Of a stretch of DNA of 64,000 bases, positions 17,408-26,137 are shown in pieces. This DNA comes from CAIWHR01 sp963713275 (GTDB lineage: Bacteria; Pseudomonadota; Gammaproteobacteria; Burkholderiales; Casimicrobiaceae): positions 62,001 through 126,000 of the forward strand of contig CAVQLG010000005.1 of assembly GCA_963713275.1 (NCBI GenBank), given 5' to 3'. Numbering within the stretch: the stretch's first letter is position 1; the number at the start of each line of letters is the position of its first letter. The position numbers and the translations under genes were made by a program. The notes beneath the pieces were generated by a model that made no database searches, was not told the origin of the DNA, and was given only the letters and a program-made list of their open reading frames with translations.

Positions 17408-18238
17408 TCAGGCGTCGCGGCCGAAGACGTCGCCCAGCTCGCGGGCGCGCGTTGCGGCCGCGTCCACGCCCGCGACGATGGCCGGCTTGACGCCGGCTGC
17501 CTGCATCGCCGCGAGCGCTGCCTCGGTCGTGCCGCCCTTCGACGTCACCTGCGCGCGCAGCACGGCGGGCTCCTGCGCGCTGCGCTCGGCGAGGGCGAGG
17601 GCGCCGGCGAAGGTGGCGTACGCGAGGCGCCGGGCGTCGGCCGGCCCGAAGCCCTGCGCCCGCGCCGCCTCCTCCAGCGCCTCGAGGAAGTAGAACACGT
17701 AGGCGGGCCCGCTGCCCGAGACCGCGGTGATCGCGTCGAGACGCGCCTCGGCGTCGACCCAGAGGACCCCGCCGGCGGCCTCGAGGATGGCGAGCGCGTT
17801 CGCGCGCCCCGCCGCGTCGACCGCGGGCGCGGCAAAGACGCCGCTGATGCCCCGGCCGATCAGCGCCGGCGTGTTGGGCATCGCGCGCACGACGCGCGGG
17901 TAGCCGCCGAGCCAGCGCGAGAGATCGGCGATGCGAATGCCCGCCGCGATGGTGAGCACGACCGGTTCCCCGGCGGCGCCGAGGTCGGCGGCAAGCGCGC
18001 GGGCCGCAGCGCGCATCTGCTGGGGCTTGACCGCCAGCACGACGACCGCGGCGCCGGCGACGGCGTCGCGGCACGAGCGCTCGAACAGCACGAGACCGGG
18101 AAACGCTTCGACGACCCTGTTCCTGGCTTCGGGGGATGGCTCGACGACGCGGAACGCCGCCGCGGCCCCGCCGCGTGCGATGAGGCTGCCGATGAGCGCC
18201 GTGGCCATGTTGCCGCCGCCGATGAAAGTCGTGTTCAT
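17408..18238 (-). CDS. proC: Pyrroline-5-carboxylate reductase
   Basis: The product has 276 residues. It reduces 1-pyrroline-5-carboxylate to proline, the last step of proline synthesis. The N-terminal nucleotide-binding motif is FIGGGNMATALIGSL at residues 5-19, followed by VVLAVKPQQM near residue 66 and RAMPNTPALIGRGISG near residue 118. The C-terminal dimerisation/substrate region reads ITAVSGSGPAYVFYFLEAL near residue 170 and QVTSKGGTTEAALAAM near residue 226. It is second in the yggS operon. Confidence 0.96.
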   Translation of the reverse strand: MNTTFIGGGNMATALIGSLIARGGAAAAFRVVEPSPEARNRVVEAFPGLVLFERSCRDAVAGAAVVVLAVKPQQMRAAARALAADLGAAGEPVVLTIAAGIRIADLSRWLGGYPRVVRAMPNTPALIGRGISGVFAAPAVDAAGRANALAILEAAGGVLWVDAEARLDAITAVSGSGPAYVFYFLEALEEAARAQGFGPADARRLAYATFAGALALAERSAQEPAVLRAQVTSKGGTTEAALAAMQAAGVKPAIVAGVDAAATRARELGDVFGRDA

Positions 18239-18273
18239 GGTCGGACCGTCCGTCGCGCGCGCCGGCAAAAGGG

Positions 18274-18987
18274 TCACACGATGGCGGCTGCGGCCGCTGC
18301 CGGCGCGCGCGGACCGAAGAGCGCGGTGCCGAGGCGGACCAGCGTCGCGCCCTCGGCGATCGCCGACTCGAGGTCCGCGGACATCCCCATCGACAGCGTG
18401 TCGATCGAAAGCCCCGCCGCACGGCAAGCCGCGGCGCACTCGGCGAGCACGCGGAACTGCGCGCGCTGCCGATGGGTGTCTGCGGTTTCCTCGGCGATGC
18501 CCATGAGGCCACGCAGCGAAAGCCGCGGCAGCGCGGCGACAAGCCGCGCCAGCGCCACGGCTTCGTCCGGCGCGACCCCGCTCTTGGTGGGCTCGCCGCT
18601 GATGTTGACCTGCACGCAGACGGCCAGCGGCGGCAGGGCGGACGGCCGCGCCTCCGACAGCCGGCGGGCGATCCGCTCGCGGTCGACGGTATGCACCCAG
18701 GCGAAGCGGGCCGCAGCGAGCGCCGTCTTGTTGCTCTGCAGGGGCCCGATGAAGTGCCATTCCACGTCACCCAGGTCCGCAAGCGCGTCCATCTTGGCGC
18801 TCGCCTCCTGGACGTAGTTCTCGCCGAAAGCGCGCTGGCCGAGCGCGTGCAGGGCACGCACCGCCGCGGCCGGGTGCGCCTTGCTGACCGCGAGCAGCCG
18901 GATCGAGGCGGCGTCGCGGCCGCAGGCCCGCGCCGCGGCGGCGATGCGCGCGCGGGCGTCTTGCCACGCTTTCTCGTACGGGACCAT
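18274..18987 (-). CDS. yggS: PLP homeostasis protein, YggS/YBL036C family
   Basis: The product has 237 residues. It is a single-domain type III PLP-fold protein that buffers pyridoxal 5'-phosphate rather than catalysing a known reaction. The PLP lysine is in LLAVSKAHPAAAV near residue 35. GQRAFGENYVQEA, WHFIGPLQSNKT near residue 77, and the phosphate-binding LSMGMSADLESAIAEGATLVRLGTALFG block near the C-terminus are all present. It is the first gene of the yggS-proC-yggT-yggU operon and divergent from pilT, a common proteobacterial arrangement. Confidence 0.95.
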   Translation of the reverse strand: MVPYEKAWQDARARIAAAARACGRDAASIRLLAVSKAHPAAAVRALHALGQRAFGENYVQEASAKMDALADLGDVEWHFIGPLQSNKTALAAARFAWVHTVDRERIARRLSEARPSALPPLAVCVQVNISGEPTKSGVAPDEAVALARLVAALPRLSLRGLMGIAEETADTHRQRAQFRVLAECAAACRAAGLSIDTLSMGMSADLESAIAEGATLVRLGTALFGPRAPAAAAAAIV

Positions 18988-19109
18988 AATCGTTCGAGGT
19001 CGGGCGGAAGGTGGCGCCAGGGACGGGATGGTACGACTCTTGCGTGCGCCTTGGCATTGCGGCGCAAGAGCGTAGCATCTTACGTTTTGCAGAAGTCCCG
19101 GGATTATAA
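18988..19109. promoter_or_regulatory. Divergent yggS/pilT control region
   Basis: This 122-base region is less GC-rich than the flanks near 19070-19110. A TATAAA hexamer at 19105-19110 runs into the annotated pilT ATG. Transcription from it would start inside the gene, so either the main pilT promoter is further upstream or this match is fortuitous. Confidence 0.35.
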
Positions 19110-20153
19110 ATGGACATCACCGAACTGCTCGCCTTCGCAGTCAAGAACAAGGCGTCGGACCTCCACCTGTCGTCAGGCCTGCCGCCGATGATCCGCGTCC
19201 ACGGCGACATCCGGCGGATCAACCTGCCGCCGATGGCGCACGACGACGTGCACGCCATGGTGTACGACATCATGAGCGACGCCCAGCGCAAGGCCTACGA
19301 GGAGAATCTGGAGTGCGATTTCTCCTTCGCGGTCCCGAACCTCGCGCGCTTTCGCGTCAACTCCTTCGTCCAGGCGCGCGGCGCGGCGGCGGCCTTCCGG
19401 ACGATCCCGTCGAAGGTGCTGTCGCTGGAGGAACTCAACGCCCCGAAGGTGTTCGCCGAGCTCACGAACCGGCCGCGCGGGCTGATCCTCGTCACCGGAC
19501 CGACCGGCTCGGGCAAGTCGACGACGCTGGCCGCGATGGTCAACCACGTGAACGAGAACGAGTACGGCCACATCCTCACCATCGAGGACCCGATCGAGTT
19601 CATGCACGATTCCAAGAAGTGCCTGATCAATCAGCGCGAGCTCGGACCGCACACGCTGTCGTTTCCGAACGCCCTGCGCAGCGCCCTGCGCGAGGACCCG
19701 GACTACATCCTGGTCGGCGAGATGCGCGACCTCGAGACCATCCGCCTGGCGCTGACCGCCGCGGAGACCGGCCACCTCGTGTTCGGGACGCTGCACACGA
19801 GCTCCGCGGCGAAGACGATCGACCGGATCATCGACGTGTTTCCGGCCGCGGAGAAGGAGATGGTCAGGGCGATGCTGTCGGAGTCGCTGGTCGCGGTGAT
19901 CTCGCAGACGCTGATGAAGACCAAGGACGGCCAGGGCCGGCTCGCCGCGCACGAGATCATGATCGGCACGCCGGCGATCCGCAACCTCATCCGGGAAGGC
20001 AAGGTCGCGCAGATGTACTCCGCGATCCAGACCAGCCAGTCGCTGGGGATGCAGACGCTGGACCAGAACCTGCAGGAACTCGTCCGCCGCAACCAGGTGA
20101 ACCTCGCCGAGGCGAGAAACCGCGCGGTGAACAAGGACCTGTTCATGGGTTGA
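19110..20153 (+). CDS. pilT: Type IV pilus retraction ATPase PilT
   Basis: The product has 347 residues. It is the hexameric cytosolic motor that depolymerises type IV pili, giving twitching motility, DNA uptake and surface sensing. The N-terminus MDITELLAFAVKNKASDLHL is the family norm. Walker A is GPTGSGKSTT near residue 131, the Asp box is near ILTIEDPIEFMHD, Walker B is YILVGEMRDLETI, and the His box is HLVFGTLHTSSA. The PilT-specific AIRNLIREGK motif is near residue 290. pilU follows 87 bases downstream. Confidence 0.97.
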   Translation: MDITELLAFAVKNKASDLHLSSGLPPMIRVHGDIRRINLPPMAHDDVHAMVYDIMSDAQRKAYEENLECDFSFAVPNLARFRVNSFVQARGAAAAFRTIPSKVLSLEELNAPKVFAELTNRPRGLILVTGPTGSGKSTTLAAMVNHVNENEYGHILTIEDPIEFMHDSKKCLINQRELGPHTLSFPNALRSALREDPDYILVGEMRDLETIRLALTAAETGHLVFGTLHTSSAAKTIDRIIDVFPAAEKEMVRAMLSESLVAVISQTLMKTKDGQGRLAAHEIMIGTPAIRNLIREGKVAQMYSAIQTSQSLGMQTLDQNLQELVRRNQVNLAEARNRAVNKDLFMG

Positions 20154-20240
20154 CGCGACGCCGCCCGCGGCGGCGCCCCCCACCCCCGCCCGACCCCCCG
20201 CCCGGCGCCGCGGCCACGCGACCGGAAGGAGCGAACCCCC

Positions 20241-21404
20241 ATGGAACGCGAACGCGCCACCAAGTTCATTCACGAACTGCTCGAGCTCCTGGTCAAGCAG
20301 AAGGGCTCGGACCTGTTCATCACGGCCGGGTTTCCGCCGGCGATCAAGGTCGACGGCAAGATCCAGCCGGTGTCGAAGACCGCGCTCACGCCGCAGCACA
20401 CGATCGAGCTCGTGCGCAGCGTGATGAACGACAAGCAGGCGGCGGAGTTCGAGGCGACGAAGGAGTGCAACTTCGCGATCAGCCCGCCCGGCATCAGCCG
20501 CTTCCGCGTGAACGCGTTCGTCCAGCAGGGGCGCACCGGGATGGTGTTCCGGGCCATCACCACCGAGATTCCGACCTTCGAGAGCCTCGGCCTGCCGCCC
20601 GTGCTCAAGGACGTGATCATGTCCAAGCGCGGAATCATGATGTTCATCGGCGCGACCGGCTGCGGCAAGTCGACGTCGATGGCCTCGCTGCTCGGCTACC
20701 GCAACGAGAACACCTACGGCCACATCATCACCATCGAGGACCCGATCGAGTTCGTCCACGACCACCGCAACTGCATCGTCACGCAGCGCGAGGTCGGGGT
20801 GGACACCGAGAGCTGGCAGATCGCGCTCAAGAACACGCTGCGCCAGGCGCCCGACGTCATCCTGATCGGTGAAGTGCGCGAGCGCGAGACGATGGACTAT
20901 GCGGTGTCGTTCGCCGAGACGGGCCATCTCTGCCTCGCCACGCTGCACGCGAACAGCACCAACCAGGCCCTCGACCGGATCATCAATTTCTTCCCCGAGG
21001 AGCGCCGCGCGCAGCTCCTGATGGACCTGTCGCTCAACGTGCGGGCCTTCGTCGCCCAGCGCCTGATCCCGCGCCGCGACGGCAAGGGCCGCGTGCCGGC
21101 GGTCGAGGTGATGCTCAACTCGCCGCTGGTCTCCGACCTGATCTTCAAGGGCGACGTCGGCGGCATCAAGGACGTCATGAAGCGCTCGCGGGAGATCGGC
21201 ATGCAGACGTTCGACCAGTCGTTGTTCGACCTCTACGAAGCGGGCCTCATCAGCTACGAGGACGCGTTGCGCAACGCCGATTCGCTCAACGACCTGCGCC
21301 TCGAAATCAAGCTGCACGGCAAGGAATCGAAGGGCCGCAACGTGTTCTCGGGGATCGGCGGGCTCGACATCGTGCCCGAGGCCACGGCGCCGAGGACGCT
21401 GTAG
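20241..21404 (+). CDS. pilU: PilT-like type IV pilus ATPase PilU
   Basis: The product has 387 residues. It is a PilT paralogue that assists pilus retraction under load. The start ATG at 20241 has a strong GGAAGGAG ribosome site. Walker A is GATGCGKSTS near residue 137, the Asp box is IITIEDPIEFVHDHRN, Walker B is VILIGEVRERETMD, and the His box is HLCLATLHANST. The PilT AIRNLIRE motif is replaced by LNSPLVSDLIFKGD, as usual for PilU. It is in an operon with pilT. The intergenic spacer is almost pure C/G and shows no separate promoter. Confidence 0.96.
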   Translation: MERERATKFIHELLELLVKQKGSDLFITAGFPPAIKVDGKIQPVSKTALTPQHTIELVRSVMNDKQAAEFEATKECNFAISPPGISRFRVNAFVQQGRTGMVFRAITTEIPTFESLGLPPVLKDVIMSKRGIMMFIGATGCGKSTSMASLLGYRNENTYGHIITIEDPIEFVHDHRNCIVTQREVGVDTESWQIALKNTLRQAPDVILIGEVRERETMDYAVSFAETGHLCLATLHANSTNQALDRIINFFPEERRAQLLMDLSLNVRAFVAQRLIPRRDGKGRVPAVEVMLNSPLVSDLIFKGDVGGIKDVMKRSREIGMQTFDQSLFDLYEAGLISYEDALRNADSLNDLRLEIKLHGKESKGRNVFSGIGGLDIVPEATAPRTL

Positions 21405-21540
21405 TCCCGGGGGCGTCCGGGTCGCCGGCGCGACGGACTCCCAACGCGCTGCGCGCCGTGCGCTGGCGCGGGCGCGCTTGTGCTACGCTTACGCGCTCCG
21501 TCTTCGAGCCGCCCGCGCGGCGCACCGAACTCGAGCTCAC

Positions 21541-21939
21541 ATGGCCGGCCTCGACGCCCACACCCCGACCCCCTCCGAGATCAGGTTGCACCAGGTCTCG
21601 CGCGTGCTCGAGATCGCCTACAGCGACGGGCGGAGGTTCAGCCTGCCCTGCGAGTTCCTGCGCGTCTACTCGCCCAGCGCCGACGTCCGGGGACATGGCC
21701 CCGGCCAGGAGACGCTGCAGGTCGGCAAACGCGACGTCGCGATCACCGACCTGGAGGCGGTGGGCCACTACGCGATCCGGCCGCGCTTCTCGGACGGCCA
21801 CGACTCGGGCATCTACTCGTGGGACTATCTCTACGAGCTTGGCGCCCAGCAGGACGCGCTGTGGCAGCGTTACCTCGCCCGGCTGGCCGCGGCGGGCGCT
21901 TCGCGCGACCCGCAGCAGGCCAGCGCGCGCTTGCCTTGA
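21541..21939 (+). CDS. DUF971 (GBBH-like N-terminal domain) protein
   Basis: The product has 132 residues and is a stand-alone copy of the small domain found at the N-terminus of gamma-butyrobetaine hydroxylases. The pattern EIAYSDGRRFSLPCEFLRVYSPSA near residue 28 and DGHDSGIYSWDYLYELG near residue 82 is diagnostic. No catalytic oxygenase domain follows. In beta- and gammaproteobacteria it commonly precedes ubiE, as here (13-base gap), hinting at a link with quinone synthesis or Fe-S metabolism, though the function is not established. The ATG at 21541 is preferred over an upstream frame start at 21478. Confidence 0.9.
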   Translation: MAGLDAHTPTPSEIRLHQVSRVLEIAYSDGRRFSLPCEFLRVYSPSADVRGHGPGQETLQVGKRDVAITDLEAVGHYAIRPRFSDGHDSGIYSWDYLYELGAQQDALWQRYLARLAAAGASRDPQQASARLP

Positions 21940-21952
21940 CAAGGCATCGCGG

Positions 21953-22687
21953 ATGAAGGAGCCGACGCACTTCGGATTCGAGGAGGTGAGCGCCGACGAC
22001 AAGGCGCGGCGGGTGCGGGGCGTGTTCGATTCGGTCGCCGCGCGCTACGACGTGATGAACGACCTCATGTCGGCGGGGCTGCACCGCTGGTGGAAGCGCT
22101 TCGCCGTCCAGGCGAGCGGCGTGCGGCCGGGGATGCGCGTCCTGGATCTCGCCGGCGGCACCGGAGACCTCGCCCGGCTGTTCGCCGACCGGGTGGGCTC
22201 GACCGGCACCGTCGTCCTGACCGACATCAACCGCGACATGCTCGCCGTTGGCCGCGACAAGCTGCTCAACGCCGGGATCGCGCTGCCCGTGGTGCAGTGC
22301 GACGCCGAGAAACTGCCGTTTGTGAGCGCTCACTTCAACTGCGTCAGCATCGCCTTCGGTCTGCGCAACGTCACGCGCAAGGAAGCGGCGCTCGCCGAGA
22401 TGCGGCGGGTGCTACGGCCTGGCGGCGTGGCCGCGGTGCTCGAGTTCTCGAAGGTCTGGGAACCGCTCGCTCCCGCGTACGACTGGTACAGTTTCAACGT
22501 GATACCGCGCATCGGCAAGTGGGTTACCGGCGACGCCGCGAGCTACCGTTACCTCGCCGAATCGATCCGCGTGCACCCGGACCAGGCAACATTGCAGCGG
22601 ATGATGGAACAAGCCGGCTTTGACAGGGTCGAAGTGCACAACCTCACCGCCGGCGTCGTCGCCCTGCACCTGGGCTTCGTACACTGA
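21953..22687 (+). CDS. ubiE: Ubiquinone/menaquinone biosynthesis C-methyltransferase UbiE
   Basis: The product has 244 residues. It is a SAM-dependent C-methyltransferase acting on the demethoxy-quinol ring in ubiquinone synthesis, and on demethylmenaquinone where present. THFGFEEVSADDKARRVRGVF at the N-terminus is the UbiE leader. Motif I is VLDLAGGTGDLA near residue 63, motif II is TDINRDML, and IAFGLRNVTRKEAALAEMRRVLRPGG near residue 130 is family-specific, as is the C-terminal YRYLAESIRVHPDQATLQ. It is in an operon with DUF971 upstream and the Tim44-like gene downstream. Confidence 0.97.
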   Translation: MKEPTHFGFEEVSADDKARRVRGVFDSVAARYDVMNDLMSAGLHRWWKRFAVQASGVRPGMRVLDLAGGTGDLARLFADRVGSTGTVVLTDINRDMLAVGRDKLLNAGIALPVVQCDAEKLPFVSAHFNCVSIAFGLRNVTRKEAALAEMRRVLRPGGVAAVLEFSKVWEPLAPAYDWYSFNVIPRIGKWVTGDAASYRYLAESIRVHPDQATLQRMMEQAGFDRVEVHNLTAGVVALHLGFVH

Positions 22688-22727
22688 AGGGGTGGTAGCG
22701 TCTTTCGTCACCGCAACGGAGCAAACC

Positions 22728-23672
22728 ATGAGATTAGCAGGGATTATCGCCGTCACGTTTGCCGTGGCCTGCCTCGCCGGCGCCGAAGTCGCCGACGCGA
22801 AGCGGCTCGGCGCAGGCAAGAGCATCGGCGCGCAGCGCCAGAGCGTGGCACCGGCCACGCCGCCCGCCGCGGCGCCGACGACGCCCGCGGGCGCGGCGTC
22901 GCAGCCGGTGATGCCGGCGCAGCCAGGCGCAGCCGCAGCCAAGGCCGCCGCGCCGGCGGCCGCGCCGTCCGGGATGGCGAAATGGATGGGACCGATCGCC
23001 GGGCTGGCCGCGGGCCTGGGGCTTGCTGCACTGCTGTCGCACTTCGGCCTTTCCGAGGGCTTCGCCAGCCTGCTCCTGATGCTGCTGCTCGCCGTCGGTG
23101 TGGTGCTCGTCGTACGGATGTTCCTCGCGCGGCGCGCCCCGGCCAAGCCCGCGATGCAGTACGCCGGCCCGAGCGGACTCGGCACCAACCCCGGCGGTTA
23201 CGAGACGCAGCCCGCGCCCGTGGTCGCCCGTGAATCTCGGGTCGAGCCCGTGCTCGCGGCCACCCCGCCGCCTTCGGCTTCGTTCGCGCGGCCGCTTCCG
23301 GCCGGGTTCGACGCCAAGGCCTTCGTCGACCAGGCGAAGCTCCAGTTCATTCGCCTGCAGGCGGCGTTCGATCGCGGCGACCGCAAAGCACTCGCCGATG
23401 TGATGACGCCGACGATGCTCGCGGAGGTGACGCGCGACCTCGACGCCCGCACGGAGCACGCGCCCACCGAAATCGTAACGCTGCATGCGGAAGTGCTCGA
23501 GGTGAAGACCGAGGGGAGCGATTACTGGGCGAGCGTGCGCTTCATCGGGACGCTGCGCGAGGATGGAACGGTCCTGCCGACCCCGATCGACGAGATCTGG
23601 AACCTGACCAAGCCGACCGATGGGTCCGCGGGGTGGCTGCTGGCGGGCATCGAGCAGGTGGCGACGGCCTGA
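22728..23672 (+). CDS. Tim44-like domain membrane protein
   Basis: The product has 314 residues. A Sec signal (MRLAGIIAVTFAVACLAGAE) is followed by a low-complexity Ala/Pro linker (about residues 35-85) and two hydrophobic segments (about 88-105 and 112-130). A C-terminal Tim44-like domain (about 200-314) contains AFVDQAKLQFIRLQAAFDRGD and DYWASVRFIGTLREDG. Bacterial Tim44-like proteins are membrane-anchored and of uncertain role; this genomic position between ubiE and ubiJ is common in betaproteobacteria. A GGAG site precedes ATG 22728. The stop codon abuts repeat copy B. Confidence 0.9.
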   Translation: MRLAGIIAVTFAVACLAGAEVADAKRLGAGKSIGAQRQSVAPATPPAAAPTTPAGAASQPVMPAQPGAAAAKAAAPAAAPSGMAKWMGPIAGLAAGLGLAALLSHFGLSEGFASLLLMLLLAVGVVLVVRMFLARRAPAKPAMQYAGPSGLGTNPGGYETQPAPVVARESRVEPVLAATPPPSASFARPLPAGFDAKAFVDQAKLQFIRLQAAFDRGDRKALADVMTPTMLAEVTRDLDARTEHAPTEIVTLHAEVLEVKTEGSDYWASVRFIGTLREDGTVLPTPIDEIWNLTKPTDGSAGWLLAGIEQVATA

Positions 23673-23807
23673 GAGCCTGTGAAGAAATCGTCGCGAGCGG
23701 GATGGGATGCTAGGCGCGAACGACGAGACATATCAAGTAGATAGGCGAGGAGTAAGCGAGTGAGCAACGACGCAGACCGCCCGCGCAGCAGATTTTCTCA
23801 CAGGCTC
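23673..23807. repeat. Palindromic element, copy B (stop-codon adjacent)
   Basis: The 135-base element starts directly after the Tim44-like TGA with GAGCCTGTGAAGAAATC and ends with GATTTTCTCACAGGCTC followed by another TGA. The ends are 17-base inverted repeats with two mismatches. The right part matches copy A (10134-10205) and the left part (23688-23726) matches the degenerate copy C near 50635. It has no coding potential and is locally AT-richer than its surroundings. Confidence 0.75.
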
Positions 23808-23853
23808 TGAGCGCGCGCGCCCGGCCACTCTTCGCCGCCAGGGACGCCCGCCG

Positions 23854-24462
23854 ATGCAACCCGCCGCTGCGCTCGCCAACCGGGTGCTGGAACGCGAAGC
23901 GTGGGCGCGCGAGCGCCTTGCGGCGCACGGTGGCCAGGCGTTCGTGGTCGCCGTGGGACCGGTTGCGACCGGGTTCCGCATCGATTCGACCGGGCTCATC
24001 GAGTCGACGCCGCTGCGCGGCGGCAGTGCCGACCTGACCCTGCGCATCTCGCCGCTCGCGATTCCTTCGTTGCTGTCCGACCCGTCGCGCTGGGACGGCC
24101 TCGTCTTGGCCGAGGGCGCTCCCGCCCTGGCCGCAACGCTGCGCGATCTCGCGCTGACGCTGCCGTGGTTCGTCGAGCAGGCATTCGCGAAGGCGCTCGG
24201 CCCGGTCGTCGGGCAGCGCGTCGCCGACGCCGGGCGGCGCCTGCTCGGTTTTCCCGAGTACGCCGCGGAGCGAATCGGCGAGACCCTCGGCAGCTACGCC
24301 CGCGACGAAGCGGGGCTGCTCGCCCGTGGCGACGAAGCGCGCGCAATGGCGCAGCAGAACGCCGAACTGGCCGCGCGCACCGACGCGCTGGCCGCGCGGC
24401 TGGAGACGCTGGCGGCCCGGCTGCCCGCCGACCCGGTGGCAGATCGTCCTGCGCCTTCCTGA
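23854..24462 (+). CDS. ubiJ: Ubiquinone biosynthesis accessory factor UbiJ
   Basis: The product has 202 residues. The N-terminal SCP2 lipid-binding domain (about 1-110) is recognisable from TPLRGGSADLTLRISPLAIPSLL and WDGLVLAEGAPALAATLRDL. The C-terminal part is a predicted coiled coil (about 150-190, LARGDEARAMAQQNAELAARTDALAARLETL). UbiJ holds the octaprenyl intermediate in the soluble Ubi metabolon for the hydroxylases and UbiE/G. Its position between ubiE and ubiB supports the call. It starts 46 bases after repeat copy B, so the element may affect its expression. Confidence 0.9.
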   Translation: MQPAAALANRVLEREAWARERLAAHGGQAFVVAVGPVATGFRIDSTGLIESTPLRGGSADLTLRISPLAIPSLLSDPSRWDGLVLAEGAPALAATLRDLALTLPWFVEQAFAKALGPVVGQRVADAGRRLLGFPEYAAERIGETLGSYARDEAGLLARGDEARAMAQQNAELAARTDALAARLETLAARLPADPVADRPAPS

Positions 24463-24560
24463 AGCGGCCGCCGCAGGCGGGGTCCCCGCCATCGCGCAGT
24501 AGACGCGCCAGCCTTGCGGCGACGAGCCGCGCTGCGGGGAGTGGCATCGCCGCATTCCCG

Positions 24561-24566
24561 TACAAT
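24561..24566 (+). promoter_or_regulatory. Putative -10 element close to ubiB start
   Basis: TACAAT ends 8 bases before the ubiB ATG at 24575. If used, transcription would begin at or next to the start codon, giving a leaderless or nearly leaderless mRNA. No strong -35 is visible. Confidence 0.3.
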
Positions 24567-24574
24567 CGGCGGTC

Positions 24575-26107
24575 ATGCGCATCCTGCGCCTCGCCAAGAT
24601 CCTCGTCGTCTCGCTCAAGTACGGGCTCGACGAACTCCTCACCGGACACGAGCGCTTTCGCGCGGTGCGCCCCCTCGCACGCGCGCTGACCTTCTGGCGC
24701 GACACGTCGGCGCCGCGCGCCCTGCGCCTGCGCCTCGCGCTGCAGGACCTGGGTCCCATCTTCGTCAAGTTCGGGCAGATGCTCTCGACGCGGCGCGACC
24801 TGCTGCCGTCGGACATCGCCGACGAACTCGCCAAGCTGCAGGATCGGGTGCCCCCGTTCCCCTCCGAGCAGTTCGTCGCCACGCTGGAGCGCGCCTACGG
24901 CAAGCCGGTCGACGAGGTGTTCCGGTCGTTCGATCGCGAGCCGGTCGCCAGCGCCTCGGTCGCGCAGGTGCACTTCGCCGAGCTGCCCGACGGGAGGGCC
25001 GTGGCGATCAAGGTGCTGCGCCCCGACATCGGCAAGGTCATCGAGCACGACCTCGGCCTGATGCAGGCCGCCGCCATCCTCGTCGAAAAGCTGTGGTCCG
25101 ACGGCAAGCGCTTGAAGCCCCGCGCCGTCGTCGCGGAGTTCGAGAAGACGCTGACCGACGAGCTCGATCTGTCACGCGAGGCCGCCAACTGCTCGCAGCT
25201 GCGGCGCAACTTCCTGCGCTCGCCGCTGCTGCAGGTTCCCGAGGTGCACTGGGACTGGTGCACGAGCGACGTGATGGTGATGGAGCGGATGACCGGCATC
25301 CCCATCGCCCAGACCGAACGGCTGGTTGAAGCCGGCGTCGACCTGAAGAAGCTCTCGCGCCACGGCGTCGAGCTCTTCTTCACCCAGGTGTTCCGCGACG
25401 GCTTCTTCCACGCCGACATGCACCCGGGCAACATCTTCGTCGCCGTCGACCCGGCCAACTTCGGCAAGTACATTGCGCTCGACTTCGGCATCGTCGGCAC
25501 GCTGACGGAGAAGGACCAGGGGTACCTGGCGCAGAACTTCCTCGCGTTCTTTCGCCGCGACTACCAGCGCGTCGCGACCGCGCACATCGAGTCGGGCTGG
25601 GTCCCGCCGGACACCCGCGTCGACGAACTCGAGACCGAGATCCGCGTCGTCTGCGAGCCGATCTTCGACCGCGCGCTGAAGGAGATCTCGCTGGGGAAGG
25701 TCCTGCTGCAGCTCTTTCGCGCGTCGCGCCGCTTCAACGTCGAGATCCAGCCGCAGCTCGTCCTGCTGCAGAAGACGCTGCTCAACATCGAGGGCCTGGG
25801 CCGGCAGCTCGATCCGGACCTCGACCTGTGGGTGACGGCCAAGCCGTTCCTCGAGCGCTGGATGGAGAACCAGATCGGCCTGCCGGCGCTGCGGCGGCGC
25901 TTCCTGGCGGAAGCTCCCTACATCGCTGCGGCGCTGCCCGAGATCCCCCGCCTGCTGCACCGCAAGCTGCTGGCCCCGCCCTCGGCGTCGGACGAGGCGA
26001 TCAAGCAGCTCGCCACGGCACAGAAGGCCCGCAACCGGCTGCTGACGCTGATCGCAGCGCTGCTGCTGGTCGTCGTCGTCGCGCTCCTCGCGGGCCGGCC
26101 CCCGTGA
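24575..26107 (+). CDS. ubiB: Ubiquinone biosynthesis kinase-like regulator UbiB
   Basis: The product has 510 residues. It is an atypical kinase/ATPase (ABC1/ADCK family) needed for ubiquinone synthesis and for moving hydrophobic precursors. The KxGQ motif appears as FVKFGQMLSTRRDLLP near residue 64, the A-rich loop is SVAQVHFAEL near residue 128, VAIKVLRPDI carries the Lys, and the catalytic-loop region reads DGFFHADMHPGNIF near residue 274 followed by YIALDFGIVGTL. The C-terminus has the expected membrane hairpin (LLTLIAALLLVVVVALLAG). It completes the ubiE-ubiJ-ubiB set. Confidence 0.97.
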   Translation: MRILRLAKILVVSLKYGLDELLTGHERFRAVRPLARALTFWRDTSAPRALRLRLALQDLGPIFVKFGQMLSTRRDLLPSDIADELAKLQDRVPPFPSEQFVATLERAYGKPVDEVFRSFDREPVASASVAQVHFAELPDGRAVAIKVLRPDIGKVIEHDLGLMQAAAILVEKLWSDGKRLKPRAVVAEFEKTLTDELDLSREAANCSQLRRNFLRSPLLQVPEVHWDWCTSDVMVMERMTGIPIAQTERLVEAGVDLKKLSRHGVELFFTQVFRDGFFHADMHPGNIFVAVDPANFGKYIALDFGIVGTLTEKDQGYLAQNFLAFFRRDYQRVATAHIESGWVPPDTRVDELETEIRVVCEPIFDRALKEISLGKVLLQLFRASRRFNVEIQPQLVLLQKTLLNIEGLGRQLDPDLDLWVTAKPFLERWMENQIGLPALRRRFLAEAPYIAAALPEIPRLLHRKLLAPPSASDEAIKQLATAQKARNRLLTLIAALLLVVVVALLAGRPP

Positions 26108-26137
26108 TGCCCCCGGGGGCGGCACCCGACGCCGGCG

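Noticed and set aside
20154..20240. C-rich spacer between pilT and pilU as a structured regulatory element
   Set aside because: It is low-complexity CG sequence with no stable symmetric hairpin; only the GGAAGGAG ribosome site is supported.
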